In this document: positions 16,819 to 26,036 of the stretch, piece by piece
Numbering within the stretch: position 1 is the first letter of the stretch
Layout of the letters: every line of letters starts with the position of its first letter
Translations under genes and position numbers: made by a program
Notes under the pieces: model-generated
What the model was told of the DNA's origin: nothing
What the model saw: only the letters and a program-made list of their open reading frames with translations
Database searches by the model: none
Source: Promethearchaeota archaeon
GTDB taxonomy: Archaea > Asgardarchaeota > Lokiarchaeia > Sigyniarchaeales > SOKP01
Length of the DNA stretch: 50,103 bases
Assembly: GCA_016926735.1 (NCBI GenBank)
Contig: JAFGOA010000105.1
Location: 1 to 50,103, forward strand
Reading direction: 5' to 3'

Positions 16819-18090
16819 TTATAAAAATAGCTCTTTTTTTAGTTTAATCAATATTTTTTCTTGTTTTCTCCAATTCCCCAATATTTTTCCTTTAGAATTA
16901 TATTCCATTAGAAAATTTCTTGTTTTTTCGCTAATTTTATTTAATTGAAATCTAAAAAATGGGGTTTGAGGGAGAGGTGTAAATATATGAGCATTTATAA
17001 CAGCTCCAATATCAAATAATTTCTTTATTACATCTAAAGTTTCTTTTAAATCATTTTTTGTTTCATAAGGTAAACCAAAAATAAAATCTACATAAGCTTT
17101 AAATCCCATATCAATAGTAAGTCTAGTTGATTGCAAAATATCATCAACTGAATGACCACGATTACAAATATCTAAGATTTTTTGACTTCCTGATTGAGCT
17201 CCTATGATAATATTATCATTATTTGCATATTTCTCAACTAAACCTAATGTTATCTTATTTACATGTTCTGGCCTAACTTCTGAAGGGAAAGATCCAAAGA
17301 AAATTTTACCTTCTTTTCCAATTATCTTTCTCACATTGGATAATAATTCTTCCAATTTAGAATAATTTATAGTTAATCCATCTTTTGATCCATAAGAAAA
17401 AGCATTTGGAGTTATGAATCGAATATCAATTAAGTTTTCTTTTTTTAAAATTTCAATGTATTTACAAATTGAATCTACAGATCTATGTCGAATATTGTCT
17501 CCCATCATAAAGGAAGTCTGACAAAAATAACATTTATAGGGACATCCACGAGTGATTTCAATAGAACCATATTTTGTATTTTTTAATGGAAATGGAGGAT
17601 ATTTATTGAGATATATATTATATTTTTTTTTATTTATACATAGTAGTTTATCTTTGTTATAATATGCAATACCTTGGATCTTATCAAAAGATTGTTGATT
17701 TTTTATAGATATTAGAAATTCTACAATAGAGAATTCACTTTCGCCTATAAAAACTATATCAAATCTAATTTTGAGAGTTCCTTCGGGATCTCCTGAAGGA
17801 TGCGCTCCACCAGCGATTAAAAATATCTTATTATTATATTTTATTCTTAGTTTTTTGATTATATTTGAAATATTCCAACGCTGAACAGTAAAAAATGAAA
17901 ATCCAATAATAACAAACTCATATTTTTCCAAAATTATTGGTATTCTTTCGAATAATTCTCCTTCATTCTTTAAAAAGATAATTGTAATATTGTTTAATTG
18001 CTCATTTGTCTCTAAAGCTGCAACGATAGCATTTAGACTAAAGATATTTTTCTTATGATAATATACAATAAATACCATTTTTTTTCGCAT
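16819..18090 (-). CDS. B12-binding domain/radical SAM protein (MJ_0865/MJ_1487-like)
   Basis: 423 residues. The N-terminal ~140 residues form a Rossmann-like cobalamin-binding-type domain (FVIIGFSFFTVQRWNI, IFLIAGGAHPSGDPEGTL), apparently without the DxHxxG base-off motif. The radical SAM domain has the cluster motif CxxxCxxC in GCPYKCYFCQTSFM, followed by GSQKILDICNRGHSVDDIL and the GG-type FIFGLPYETKNDLKETLDVI. The order and length match archaeal proteins named after MJ_0865 and MJ_1487, whose reaction is not known. It is a single gene, divergent from the MoaD-like gene (133 bp apart). Confidence 0.8.
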   Translation of the reverse strand: MRKKMVFIVYYHKKNIFSLNAIVAALETNEQLNNITIIFLKNEGELFERIPIILEKYEFVIIGFSFFTVQRWNISNIIKKLRIKYNNKIFLIAGGAHPSGDPEGTLKIRFDIVFIGESEFSIVEFLISIKNQQSFDKIQGIAYYNKDKLLCINKKKYNIYLNKYPPFPLKNTKYGSIEITRGCPYKCYFCQTSFMMGDNIRHRSVDSICKYIEILKKENLIDIRFITPNAFSYGSKDGLTINYSKLEELLSNVRKIIGKEGKIFFGSFPSEVRPEHVNKITLGLVEKYANNDNIIIGAQSGSQKILDICNRGHSVDDILQSTRLTIDMGFKAYVDFIFGLPYETKNDLKETLDVIKKLFDIGAVINAHIFTPLPQTPFFRFQLNKISEKTRNFLMEYNSKGKILGNWRKQEKILIKLKKELFL

Positions 18091-18222
18091 AAGCTTAGAG
18101 AATATAATTTTTCATTAGAATTAAGTTAGATATATAAAATAAAATTATAAAATACCTTTTGAATTTAAAGATTAATTATAAATACCAATTTAAATATTAT
18201 TATTGTAACTGTTAATTAACAA

Positions 18223-18447
18223 TTGAGGTTTTATAAAATTCGACAAATAAATGAGCTTCTTGAAAGCGGTATTTATGAGACTTTTAACCCAGATAAAGCA
18301 ATGACCGTTGCTGATCTTCTTAAAGAACTTAACTTAGAAGATAAATATTTTGGTATTTTAGTAAATGGGAAAAAGGCCAGCCCAGATACTAAAATTGGTC
18401 CAACTGATGAGGTTGTTGTTTTACCACACATTGCCGGCGGTATCTAG
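18223..18447 (+). CDS. MoaD/ThiS-like sulfur-carrier or ubiquitin-like protein
   Basis: 74 residues, from TTG 18223, ending at TAG. The beta-grasp pattern is clear: TVADLLKELNLEDKYFGILV, then NGKKASPDTKIGPTDEVVVL, and the C-terminal PHIAGGI. MoaD, ThiS and SAMP proteins are activated by adenylation of the final Gly-Gly carboxylate. Here one extra Ile follows the Gly-Gly, so a peptidase would have to trim it, or the protein is not activated. No E1-like, MoaE or JAMM peptidase gene is next to it. A molybdopterin, thiamin, tRNA-thiolation or protein-modifier role cannot be separated on sequence. Confidence 0.8.
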   Translation: MRFYKIRQINELLESGIYETFNPDKAMTVADLLKELNLEDKYFGILVNGKKASPDTKIGPTDEVVVLPHIAGGI

Positions 18448-18451
18448 GTTA

Positions 18452-18490
18452 AAAAGATTTTTTTTCTTTTTTTTTATTTTTTTTTTGTAT
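18452..18490 (+). terminator. T-rich terminator after the MoaD/ThiS-like gene
   Basis: Successive T-runs of eight to eleven bases begin within 15 bp of the stop codon. Confidence 0.5.
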
Positions 18491-18520
18491 TTATCTAAAT
18501 TCAATTAGAATATTAATTAA

Positions 18521-19501
18521 TTATTTAACTTCTAATCTTAGCAAATCTTCAGCTAAGACGGAGTTTTGAAAAATTTTTTTTGCTTCTTCCAATAATTCCA
18601 GAGCATCTTTATGATATCGAGAAGATATATGAGTTAATACTAATAATTTCGCATTCATATCTTTTGCATCATTCGCAGCATCTACAGAAGTTGAATGTTT
18701 TTTCTCTTTAGCAATTTCTGATAACTCATTAGAAAAGGTTGCTTCATGTATAATGATATCCGAATCTTTTCCTAATTCAATTAAAGATTTACATGGAGTT
18801 GTATCTCCAGAATAAGTTACTTTTCTTCCAGGATTTCTTGAATCAACTATTCCTTCCTTATAGGGATCGATAACTTTACTATTAAAAGTTATTTTTTCAC
18901 CATTTTGTAATTTTTTCCAGAGATTGCTCTCGGGAATTCCTAATTTTTTTGCTTTTTCAGGATGGAATTTACCATATCGATCATTTTCAATAAAAGAATA
19001 AGCATATGTTTCAATTGAATGATCTACTTTGCAATATTGAATGAAAAATTTGTTCTTTTTAAAAACAACATTTTCTTTTATTGGTATCTGGTTTTTAGGT
19101 CGTTCTGATGCTAATCCTTCATATTCTAAAATTATTTTATTTTCATGGTCAATTTCATAGATTTTTAAGGGATATTTTGCCCATAATCCCAATATTTTAC
19201 TATGCATAACTAAATATATGTTAAGATTCTTTGGTCCAATTATATTTAGAGGAGCAGTACGATCAATCAAATTAAATCGAAATAATAATCCAGGAAGTCC
19301 AATAATATGATCTCCATGAAAATGAGAAATCAATATTGTCAAAGGCTTATTAAATTTTAATTTAGCTTCATTGAATTTCCGCTGAAGATCTTCTCCACAA
19401 TCAAATAATATAATATTTGAATTGTAAGTTAGAGCGACTGAAGAGAGATTTCTATTATTAACAGGTATGGCTGCTGATGAACCTAAAATTATTAATTCCA
19501 T
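18521..19501 (-). CDS. rnz: Ribonuclease Z (tRNA 3'-end endonuclease)
   Basis: 326 residues, typical of the short form. It has the metallo-beta-lactamase motif HFHGDHIIGLPGLLFRF, the PGRKVTYSGDTTPC segment with its Asp, the exosite-following HEATFSNELSEIAKEKKHST, and the last His in LVLTHISSRY. The enzyme cuts the 3' trailer of tRNA precursors; neither tRNA gene here encodes CCA, so cleavage would occur after the discriminator. The start is ATG 19501. It follows the coiled-coil gene by 10 bp and is almost certainly co-transcribed with it. Confidence 0.93.
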   Translation of the reverse strand: MELIILGSSAAIPVNNRNLSSVALTYNSNIILFDCGEDLQRKFNEAKLKFNKPLTILISHFHGDHIIGLPGLLFRFNLIDRTAPLNIIGPKNLNIYLVMHSKILGLWAKYPLKIYEIDHENKIILEYEGLASERPKNQIPIKENVVFKKNKFFIQYCKVDHSIETYAYSFIENDRYGKFHPEKAKKLGIPESNLWKKLQNGEKITFNSKVIDPYKEGIVDSRNPGRKVTYSGDTTPCKSLIELGKDSDIIIHEATFSNELSEIAKEKKHSTSVDAANDAKDMNAKLLVLTHISSRYHKDALELLEEAKKIFQNSVLAEDLLRLEVK

Positions 19502-19511
19502 GAAAATTAGT

Positions 19512-20774
19512 TTATGATTTTCTTAATTGCATTATTTCTAATCTTTGTTCAGCATTTAATTTTTCGAGATCTTTTATCATAATTTTTAGTTCTTTAAATC
19601 TTAAATCCATATCTGAGCTTAATTTTGGAGGCTCTTCGACTTTCTTTTGTTCCGGTACTGCATCTATATAATTTTTTAATTTCTTAATTTCTTCTTTACT
19701 CTTTGTAGCTTCAATTTTAATCATATCAATTGTTTTTTCTTTTTCCTTTAATATAAGATCTTGAGTTTCAAGCTTGGTTTTGAGATTTTCCAAATCATTT
19801 TCTAATTTTGAACTATTTTGATACTTTTCGAGTTTTGTTTCTAAAGCCCTGATATGATATTTTGACTTATTTAGCTGACGTTGGAGTTCATCCGTTAGAG
19901 AAGATATAATTCCCGTACCAAGATCATTCGCAATTTTTGATTGTGCTTCTTCTAAGTCAGAAATGGTCTTTTTTAAGGTTTTGATACTATCTTCTTTTTG
20001 TTCTAACTTGTTCTGTAATTGAGAATTTTTAGCATTTAATTCAGATATGATATTATCTCTCCCAGATAGATCTGAGTTATTATTATTTTTTTGTTTCTCG
20101 AAATCTTTTAATTTATTCTCAAGTATTTCTACTTGTCTCCTTGTTTTATTTAATTTATCTTGTAACATTTCAGTTAAATCATTTGAAAAAGAGCTCGTAA
20201 CTTTTTTTTTTGACTGAGAAGGAATAGGAATATTATGAGGTTTATTCTTAAGATTTTTTATTTCTATATTTAAATTATCAATGATTTTATTTTTTTCTTT
20301 GAGAGTTTTTTCAAAATCTAAATTTTGAATTTTATTACTTGAAGTACTGTTTTTTAAACTACTTATTTCTGTTTGTTGTTTATTTATTTTTGTTTGTAAT
20401 TCTTTTATTAATGCATGGAGGGGTTCATTATCCACGTCTTTTTGCATAACAGAATATGTATGAGTTTCTCCTTTTTGTATGGTTTCTATCTCTTTTTTAA
20501 GGCTCATATTTTCTTTTCGTAAAAACCCTAGATTATTTTTTAGTACTCTTATTTCCTTTTCTTTTTCTTCAAGGCCTATTTTCAATTGTGTGTTTTGAAA
20601 TTTTTCAGAATCTATTTTACCTTCAGATTCTGCCTCTTTTATAAGAGCTTCTAATTGCAGAATATTATTTTCTAAGTATTCGATTCGATCTAAATGATTA
20701 TTGATTTCTTCTTCTTTTTCTCTTAATTCATTTTCAAGTTTAGATATTTGAATCTTATTAGCATCATTTGACAT
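19512..20774 (-). CDS. Long coiled-coil protein of unknown function
   Basis: 420 residues, nearly all of it heptad-repeat coiled coil rich in E, K, L, N and Q. There is no membrane segment and no recognised globular domain. Short Pro/Ser-rich breaks occur near 195-205 (HNIPIPSQSKKKVTSSF) and 375-390 (AVPEQKKVEEPPKLSS), and a recurring element with ELQRQLNKSKYHIRALETKL and MLQDKLNKTRRQVEILENKL marks an internal duplication. It lies directly upstream of rnz in one operon. A scaffold or cytoskeleton-like role is possible, but nothing shows a link with tRNA processing. Confidence 0.6.
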   Translation of the reverse strand: MSNDANKIQISKLENELREKEEEINNHLDRIEYLENNILQLEALIKEAESEGKIDSEKFQNTQLKIGLEEKEKEIRVLKNNLGFLRKENMSLKKEIETIQKGETHTYSVMQKDVDNEPLHALIKELQTKINKQQTEISSLKNSTSSNKIQNLDFEKTLKEKNKIIDNLNIEIKNLKNKPHNIPIPSQSKKKVTSSFSNDLTEMLQDKLNKTRRQVEILENKLKDFEKQKNNNNSDLSGRDNIISELNAKNSQLQNKLEQKEDSIKTLKKTISDLEEAQSKIANDLGTGIISSLTDELQRQLNKSKYHIRALETKLEKYQNSSKLENDLENLKTKLETQDLILKEKEKTIDMIKIEATKSKEEIKKLKNYIDAVPEQKKVEEPPKLSSDMDLRFKELKIMIKDLEKLNAEQRLEIMQLRKS

Positions 20775-20892
20775 GGTATTAAATCATAAAATAGAGAGAT
20801 ATTCATAATAAATGTGAAATATATATAAAAAAAAGCAACTATACTATTAAATAATTTGCTTTAAATTCTTTTTTTTTATTATCTTTTAGGTA

Positions 20893-22827
20893 TTAAAAAA
20901 GTGTAGCAACTCTAAATGATAATTTTTTTATATTTTTAGTCAAAGGGATTATTACAATATAATTTAAAATTATAAATAAAATAAAAATAAATCCTATCAA
21001 TATTAATGGGATATTTATTGAAGGTAAATAAATACGATCTGTAAGAAATAACGAGGTTAAAATCATTCCTCCCGCAAAACTCGTTAAAATAGAAGGAATT
21101 AAAGCAATAATACCTTCAATAAATAAAATTCTTCTTATATTTTTAATTTTTGAGCCTATTGCTCTCATTATAGTAAGGTCTTTTAGTTTTTCTGTCAAGT
21201 CTCCCTTTTGTAAATCAAATAATGAAAACACAAAAACTATAAACACAAATATGATAATTATAAGGTTATATATTCCTAATTTATCTATGAAATTTAAATT
21301 TTCATTAAAAACATTGTTAAGATCTTTACTGATGAAATTACTACCCAAATTGTTTGCTAAAATCAGATCTAATTCTTCCTTTATATCATTATAACAACTA
21401 CTATTTGTTTTTAATAGAAGGAGATTAATTTGATTATCAGAAACATTTAACATATCTCTAAATTTATCAATATCAATATAAGCAGTATGTCCGGAATAGA
21501 AAGAATCAATAACAACACCTTTTATTCCAAATTGTTCACCTAGATTCGGAAAATTCATTTTTTGAATTAATGGAGCATCAAAATAATTATAGGCTAATCC
21601 ATCTGAAATTGTTAGATTAACGTTAGCATCACTTTCATCAAAAAAACTTCCTTCAATCTCAAAATTTTGAATAATATTACTTGAATTTATTCCTATAATA
21701 GGGAAATTTCCTTCTCTATCTTTTCCTATAGTTTGATATCCTCCTACAGGATTTTCTTCACTTGGTGGAATTAAGATCGTTATACTTTTTTCTTTAATAT
21801 CACAAAAACTTATTAATCGTTGATCTATTTTTTCAATTTCTGGGATATTTTCAATATCATTAATTTGAGACCAATTAAAAAGATAATTTTCATCAGTAAA
21901 GTTGATATCATTGGTATCGACTAAAACATTAGGATTTGAATACATTTCATACATTAATGAATAATTACCAACTACATCTTTATGACCAATAACTATGATA
22001 TTTTCATTTTGTGAATGATTAATCCATGTTTTTGAAGTATTATTTAGAACAATAGAACTTAAACTTAAAGTAAAAATTAAGAGGGAAATGATAGAAAATG
22101 TAATAAAATAATGGTATAATCGATTTTTTTTTCTTAAAATATTTGAAATTGCATATTTTAGATTTAATCCAAAGGAAGAAATCCATCTAGGTATTCTCTT
22201 AAGACGATATATCGATTCATAATCTTGTTTAATATCCTCTGAAAAAGTTTTAATGATATTTTTCTTTCCGATTTTTTTTAATTTTAATCCAGATATTATA
22301 TAAACACAAATTAAACAGACAAAAAATAAAACGGGTGTAAAAATTACATCAAAAAAAAGAAAAGTGGAGATATTTAAAAAATCAATAGAAACAACTACAA
22401 TTAAATAGAAAATCATTCCAAAAATATACCCTAAAATATATCCAATAATAAATAAAATGAGTGATTCAACGAGATAAAAACTATATAGCATTTGAGGAAG
22501 TGTTCCTAAAGCTTTCATTATAGAAATATCTTTTTTCTTACTATTTATGAATGAAGAAAATATCAGAGATAATATCACTATTATAAAAATAATAATCATT
22601 ATTAGTATTATCATGTTGAATTGAGAATATATAATATTGATAACACCAGAAAAGAAATATGAGTTTAAGTAATCTCCTGTTTTATCAGTAAAAGAGTTTA
22701 AATTAAATGATATTGAAAAATGAATTAAAAAGGTAGCGAGAGCAATCATTAATGCTATTGTAAAAAGATATGGATATGTTTGTTTTTTTTTTCGATAAAA
22801 ATCTTTTATTGCAAAATCAAGCGACAT
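20893..22827 (-). CDS. ABC transporter permease, FtsX/MacB type
   Basis: 644 residues. The layout is one N-terminal helix, three helices (~55-175), a second copy of the first helix (~235-260), a large extracytoplasmic domain (~265-515) with Asn-rich putative glycosylation sites, and a final three-helix FtsX domain. The IMKALGTLPQMLYSF and IMRAIGSKIKNIRRILFIEG segments are the paired coupling motifs of this family. These transporters move lipoproteins or lipids or drive periplasmic complexes mechanically. The gene is 14 bp downstream of its ATPase gene. Substrate unknown. Confidence 0.85.
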   Translation of the reverse strand: MSLDFAIKDFYRKKKQTYPYLFTIALMIALATFLIHFSISFNLNSFTDKTGDYLNSYFFSGVINIIYSQFNMIILIMIIIFIIVILSLIFSSFINSKKKDISIMKALGTLPQMLYSFYLVESLILFIIGYILGYIFGMIFYLIVVVSIDFLNISTFLFFDVIFTPVLFFVCLICVYIISGLKLKKIGKKNIIKTFSEDIKQDYESIYRLKRIPRWISSFGLNLKYAISNILRKKNRLYHYFITFSIISLLIFTLSLSSIVLNNTSKTWINHSQNENIIVIGHKDVVGNYSLMYEMYSNPNVLVDTNDINFTDENYLFNWSQINDIENIPEIEKIDQRLISFCDIKEKSITILIPPSEENPVGGYQTIGKDREGNFPIIGINSSNIIQNFEIEGSFFDESDANVNLTISDGLAYNYFDAPLIQKMNFPNLGEQFGIKGVVIDSFYSGHTAYIDIDKFRDMLNVSDNQINLLLLKTNSSCYNDIKEELDLILANNLGSNFISKDLNNVFNENLNFIDKLGIYNLIIIIFVFIVFVFSLFDLQKGDLTEKLKDLTIMRAIGSKIKNIRRILFIEGIIALIPSILTSFAGGMILTSLFLTDRIYLPSINIPLILIGFIFILFIILNYIVIIPLTKNIKKLSFRVATLF

Positions 22828-22841
22828 AAGTAGAACACCAT

Positions 22842-23582
22842 TTATTTTATTAAAGTTTCATTTATTATTTTTCCATCCTCGAACGATATGATTTTATCAG
22901 CAAGTTCAATGAGAAAATCATCATGAGTCGCTATAATAATTGTTTTTTTATTTTGTTTTAATTCTTTAAATAAATTCCTAATAAAAGAACTCGTTTCTTT
23001 GTCTAAGTTCGCTGTTGGCTCATCTGCTAATATTAGGGGAGGATCATTTGCTAATGCCCTAGCAATTGCTACTCTTTGTTGCTCTCCAGAAGATAATTGA
23101 AATGGAAAATGCTCTCGTCTATCAGGTAAATTTACTTTTTTTAATAACTCAACTGCTATTCTTCGTTGATCTTCTAATTTTTCTCCAATTAAATTAATTG
23201 GAAACATTACATTTTCTTCAGCAGTTAAAGTACTTATGAGATAATAACTCTGAAAAATAAACCCAGAATTCATTAATCTAAAAATTGCTAAAGATTCATG
23301 ATCCATATCAGATATTTTCACACCATAAGAAAATACTTCTCCCTCAGTAGGTTTATCTAAAGCACCTAAAAGATTAAGTAATGTTGTTTTACCAGCTCCA
23401 GAAGGGCCCTTTATAACAACAAATTCTCCTTCTAATATTTCAAGACTTATATTATCTACTGCTCTAACAATAAAATCTCCAATCTCATAATCTTTAGTTA
23501 AATTGGTTACTTTAATAGCAATTGTTAATTCTTTTTTTTTTGTTGAAATTTGGTTGTTATTTATATTATTTTCAATAGACAT
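22842..23582 (-). CDS. ABC transporter ATPase, LolD/MacB type
   Basis: 246 residues. Walker A is GPSGAGKTTLLNLLG, the Q-loop is FIFQSYYLI, the signature is LSSGEQQRVAIARAL, Walker B is LILADEPTANLD and the H-loop is IIATHDD. The spacing and sequence place it in the MacB/LolD/FtsE group, which pairs with FtsX-fold permeases such as the one encoded immediately downstream. The N-terminal ~20 residues are a polar Asn-rich extension. It is the first gene of a two-gene operon. Confidence 0.9.
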   Translation of the reverse strand: MSIENNINNNQISTKKKELTIAIKVTNLTKDYEIGDFIVRAVDNISLEILEGEFVVIKGPSGAGKTTLLNLLGALDKPTEGEVFSYGVKISDMDHESLAIFRLMNSGFIFQSYYLISTLTAEENVMFPINLIGEKLEDQRRIAVELLKKVNLPDRREHFPFQLSSGEQQRVAIARALANDPPLILADEPTANLDKETSSFIRNLFKELKQNKKTIIIATHDDFLIELADKIISFEDGKIINETLIK

Positions 23583-24140
23583 TTAATTAAAAGAGTGTTT
23601 TTATTAGCATCTAATCTAGTTAGGGGTGTACTCTATTTAAAATTATCATAAAAAAGTAAGAATAATAGATTTTCTTTAAATACATTTTCTTAAAAGACAA
23701 TGCTATTAGATTTATATCTGATTTTTTAATTAATTTTTACAATTAAATTGATTAATAAGAGTATTTTATATATATTTTAAACGAAAATATTGCCTTAATA
23801 GGGATAATCATCTAAAATTATTATGCGTTTAAGAAAATATTTGAATATTAAAAAGATATGAAAAGATATACAAATGAGTAATATTTATATATGTTATATT
23901 TCCTAATATAAATATAGAGAGCTAAGTGTAAAATTCATATTCGTCAAATATCCCTTTATTTCTTAATTATTTGATATCTTTGTGAATATCCGATAGAATT
24001 TATTATTTATAATTTTTCACGATTCTCTCATTCTCTTTCTTTTTTTAAAGAAATATAAAATTGATATATTATTATTCATTATTAAAATAGAATTATTTTA
24101 AATCAAAGTCTTATTCTTAGGGAATATAAGTGATGGGATT
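23583..24140. other. Gene-free region between divergent genes
   Basis: 558 bases without a supported gene. It must hold the promoters of the ABC operon (leftward) and the corrinoid gene (rightward). TATA-like elements are too many to choose among (for example TTTATATATGTTATATTTCC at 23885). No RNA gene or repeat is evident. Confidence 0.45.
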
Positions 24141-24779
24141 ATGGAATCTGATAAATTAAAAAAATTAACTGAATATGTTATAGAACTTGAAGTGGATGAT
24201 ATTTATGATTTAGTTTTAAAATATTTAGATGAAGGTGAAGATCCTTTTGAAATATTAAATGCATTATCTCAAGGAATGGATGAGGTAGGTAGATTATATG
24301 AAGAGAAAGAATATTATTTAACAGAATTAGTTTTAGCAGGTGAAGTAATGAAAGAAGCAATGAAAGCATTAAATCCAGCTTTAGCTGCTTCGGATAAATC
24401 AGATGATAAAATAAAAATAATATTAGCTACTGTTAAAGGAGATAACCATGATATTGGTAAAAATATTTTAGGATCACTTCTATTGAGTGCTGGTTTTGAA
24501 ATATATGATCTGGGAATGGATGTTGATGAAAATAAAATTGTAGAAAAAATAAAAGAAACAGGTGCAAAAATAATAGGATTAAGTACACTTCTAACAACCA
24601 CAATAGAAAATATTAAAGACGTACATAATGCATTAGAAAAAGCAGGTTTGAGAGACAAAGTTAAAATCATTGTTGGTGGAGCATCTTTAAATATGGACCT
24701 AGCAAAACAAGTGTGTGCTGATGATTATGGTGCCGATGCGATTGAAGGAGTGAAACAAATTAAAAAATTAATAAAATAA
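24141..24779 (+). CDS. Methyltransferase corrinoid protein (MttC/MtbC/MtaC-like)
   Basis: 212 residues. The N-terminal four-helix cap (residues ~1-85, ... ALSQGMDEVGRLYEEKEYYL, TELVLAGEVMKEAMKALNP) is followed by a Rossmann B12-binding domain with the lower-axial His motif DNHDIGKN, then LGMDVDENKIV, STLLTTTIENI and VGGASLN. Such proteins carry a methyl group on cobalt between a substrate methyltransferase and a tetrahydromethanopterin or CoM methyltransferase. No MttB/MtaB-type partner, RamA-type activator or acceptor methyltransferase is adjacent, so the methyl donor is open. It stands alone between two long gene-free stretches. Confidence 0.9.
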   Translation: MESDKLKKLTEYVIELEVDDIYDLVLKYLDEGEDPFEILNALSQGMDEVGRLYEEKEYYLTELVLAGEVMKEAMKALNPALAASDKSDDKIKIILATVKGDNHDIGKNILGSLLLSAGFEIYDLGMDVDENKIVEKIKETGAKIIGLSTLLTTTIENIKDVHNALEKAGLRDKVKIIVGGASLNMDLAKQVCADDYGADAIEGVKQIKKLIK

Positions 24780-25371
24780 ATCTTTTAATGATTTCAAGAA
24801 TCAATTAGTTTAAATCAAGGATTTAAATACTGCTTTTTATAATTATTGTTTAAAAAAATATTTTTTTGTAAGAATGTGATGAATTGAGCATAATAATCGA
24901 TAAATCATTATAAAATTATCATTTTAAAGATACATGACCTATTAATCTGATAATCAATACAATATGATTAATTCAAAAATAAAAGGAAGGAGTATTCTTA
25001 AAACGTAAATGTGATATACTTGTTATCAACAAAACATTTATACGGTTTCCTATTGTATAAATACTCAATAGATGATGAATCATTCTTAATTTGATGGAAT
25101 AATTTTTTACGAGATACAACCCAAATATTAGTAAAAACCATTATGCACTCGTAGGAAGCAAACGTTTTTGGATCGCATATAGCTCACTCAATTAATAATT
25201 TATAATTCTTTTTATGTTTGTTATTTCCCTTTCTTCGTAGAGAGAACTAAAATTAACTAAATTATAATAGATGTATTTTTCTGAAAATAAAACAATTTAC
25301 TACTTAGAAATTAGATTAAAAAATTTTTAAAAGAACATTAAAAATTCTTTAGAATCTAGGAGGTTAAAAAA
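24780..25371. other. Gene-free region before the sulfur-relay operon
   Basis: 592 bases with no gene I can support. Two weak box C/D-like matches (GTGATGA at about 24874; GATGATGA at about 25070) lack proper D'/C' partners and terminal stems. A less AT-rich patch at 25135-25195 (CACTCGTAGGAAGCAAACG, GGATCGCATATAGCTCACTC) stands out and could be RNA or regulatory, but I cannot name it. Confidence 0.4.
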
Positions 25372-25629
25372 TTGTCAGAACACGAAAAAATTAATGAAGA
25401 AGATTTTAAATCTGTATTAGATACAAGGGGATTATATTGTCCAGAACCGTTATTTGAAATTCGAAATTTTTCAGAAGACATTGAAATAGGAAAGTGTTTT
25501 AAGGTTTTTGCTGATGATCCTGCTGCAGAAGAGGATTTTAAAAGGTGGGCAAAAAGGACGGGACAAGAAATCTTAAGATTCGAAAAGAATGGTGAAGATC
25601 TTGTTTTTTATTTTAAAAAAAAAAAATAA
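25372..25629 (+). CDS. tusA: TusA-family sulfur carrier
   Basis: 85 residues, from a TTG start preceded by a strong Shine-Dalgarno (AGGAGGT, 25359-25365). The family motif is DTRGLYCPEPLFEIRN, whose Cys carries the persulfide. FKVFADDPAAEEDFKRWAKR and a final amphipathic helix complete the fold. TusA proteins relay sulfane sulfur between desulfurases, rhodaneses and acceptors. It opens a tight gene string (15 bp, 32 bp and 2 bp gaps) with DsrE, IscS-like and IscU-fusion genes, so delivery of persulfide sulfur to Fe-S assembly is a reasonable inference. Confidence 0.9.
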   Translation: MSEHEKINEEDFKSVLDTRGLYCPEPLFEIRNFSEDIEIGKCFKVFADDPAAEEDFKRWAKRTGQEILRFEKNGEDLVFYFKKKK

Positions 25630-25644
25630 ATTGGTGAGAATAAA

Positions 25645-26004
25645 ATGGATAAAAATTTTATATTGTATGTTCAAACCTCTGATGCTCCAGAAAGACAATA
25701 TTCTCCTTTGGTTTTAGCTCAAACTGCAAAGGCAATGGATATAAAAGCTATAGTTTATTATCTAGGTCAAGGATTAAGGATTCTTAAACCAGGAGAAGCA
25801 GAAAAAATAAAATTAGGTGATTTTCCTAGTGTTAAAGAAATGATTGATAAGACTCTAAAAGCAGGTGTAGAAATATTAGTATGTGAAGCATCAAAAAGAA
25901 TGTTAAATTGGGATAAAGTAGAATTAATTCCAGGTACTAAAATAGTTGGAGCAGCTACATTAAATGATTTAGTACTTGAAGCAGGAGGAACCATGTGGTT
26001 TTAA
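25645..26004 (+). CDS. DsrE-family sulfurtransferase subunit
   Basis: 119 residues with a single DsrE/F-like fold (YVQTSDAPERQYSPLVLAQT ... AIVYYLGQGLRILKPGEAEK) and one conserved Cys in ILVCEASKRML at the position that takes up sulfur in DsrE/TusD. Such proteins act with TusA-like carriers as persulfide exchange modules. The gene lies 15 bp after tusA and 32 bp before the IscS-like gene. Confidence 0.85.
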   Translation: MDKNFILYVQTSDAPERQYSPLVLAQTAKAMDIKAIVYYLGQGLRILKPGEAEKIKLGDFPSVKEMIDKTLKAGVEILVCEASKRMLNWDKVELIPGTKIVGAATLNDLVLEAGGTMWF

Positions 26005-26036
26005 TTTTTATTTAAATAATAAAAAGGTGTTAAAAA

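Noticed and set aside
24870-24955. Box C/D sRNA candidate (GTGATGA ... CTGA)
   Set aside because: C and D boxes occur about 70 nt apart, but no D'/C' pair and no terminal stem or K-turn pairing; in AT-rich DNA these short boxes arise by chance.
25068-25110. Second box C-like GATGATGA with a nearby TGATG
   Set aside because: No CTGA D box at suitable distance; insufficient evidence.
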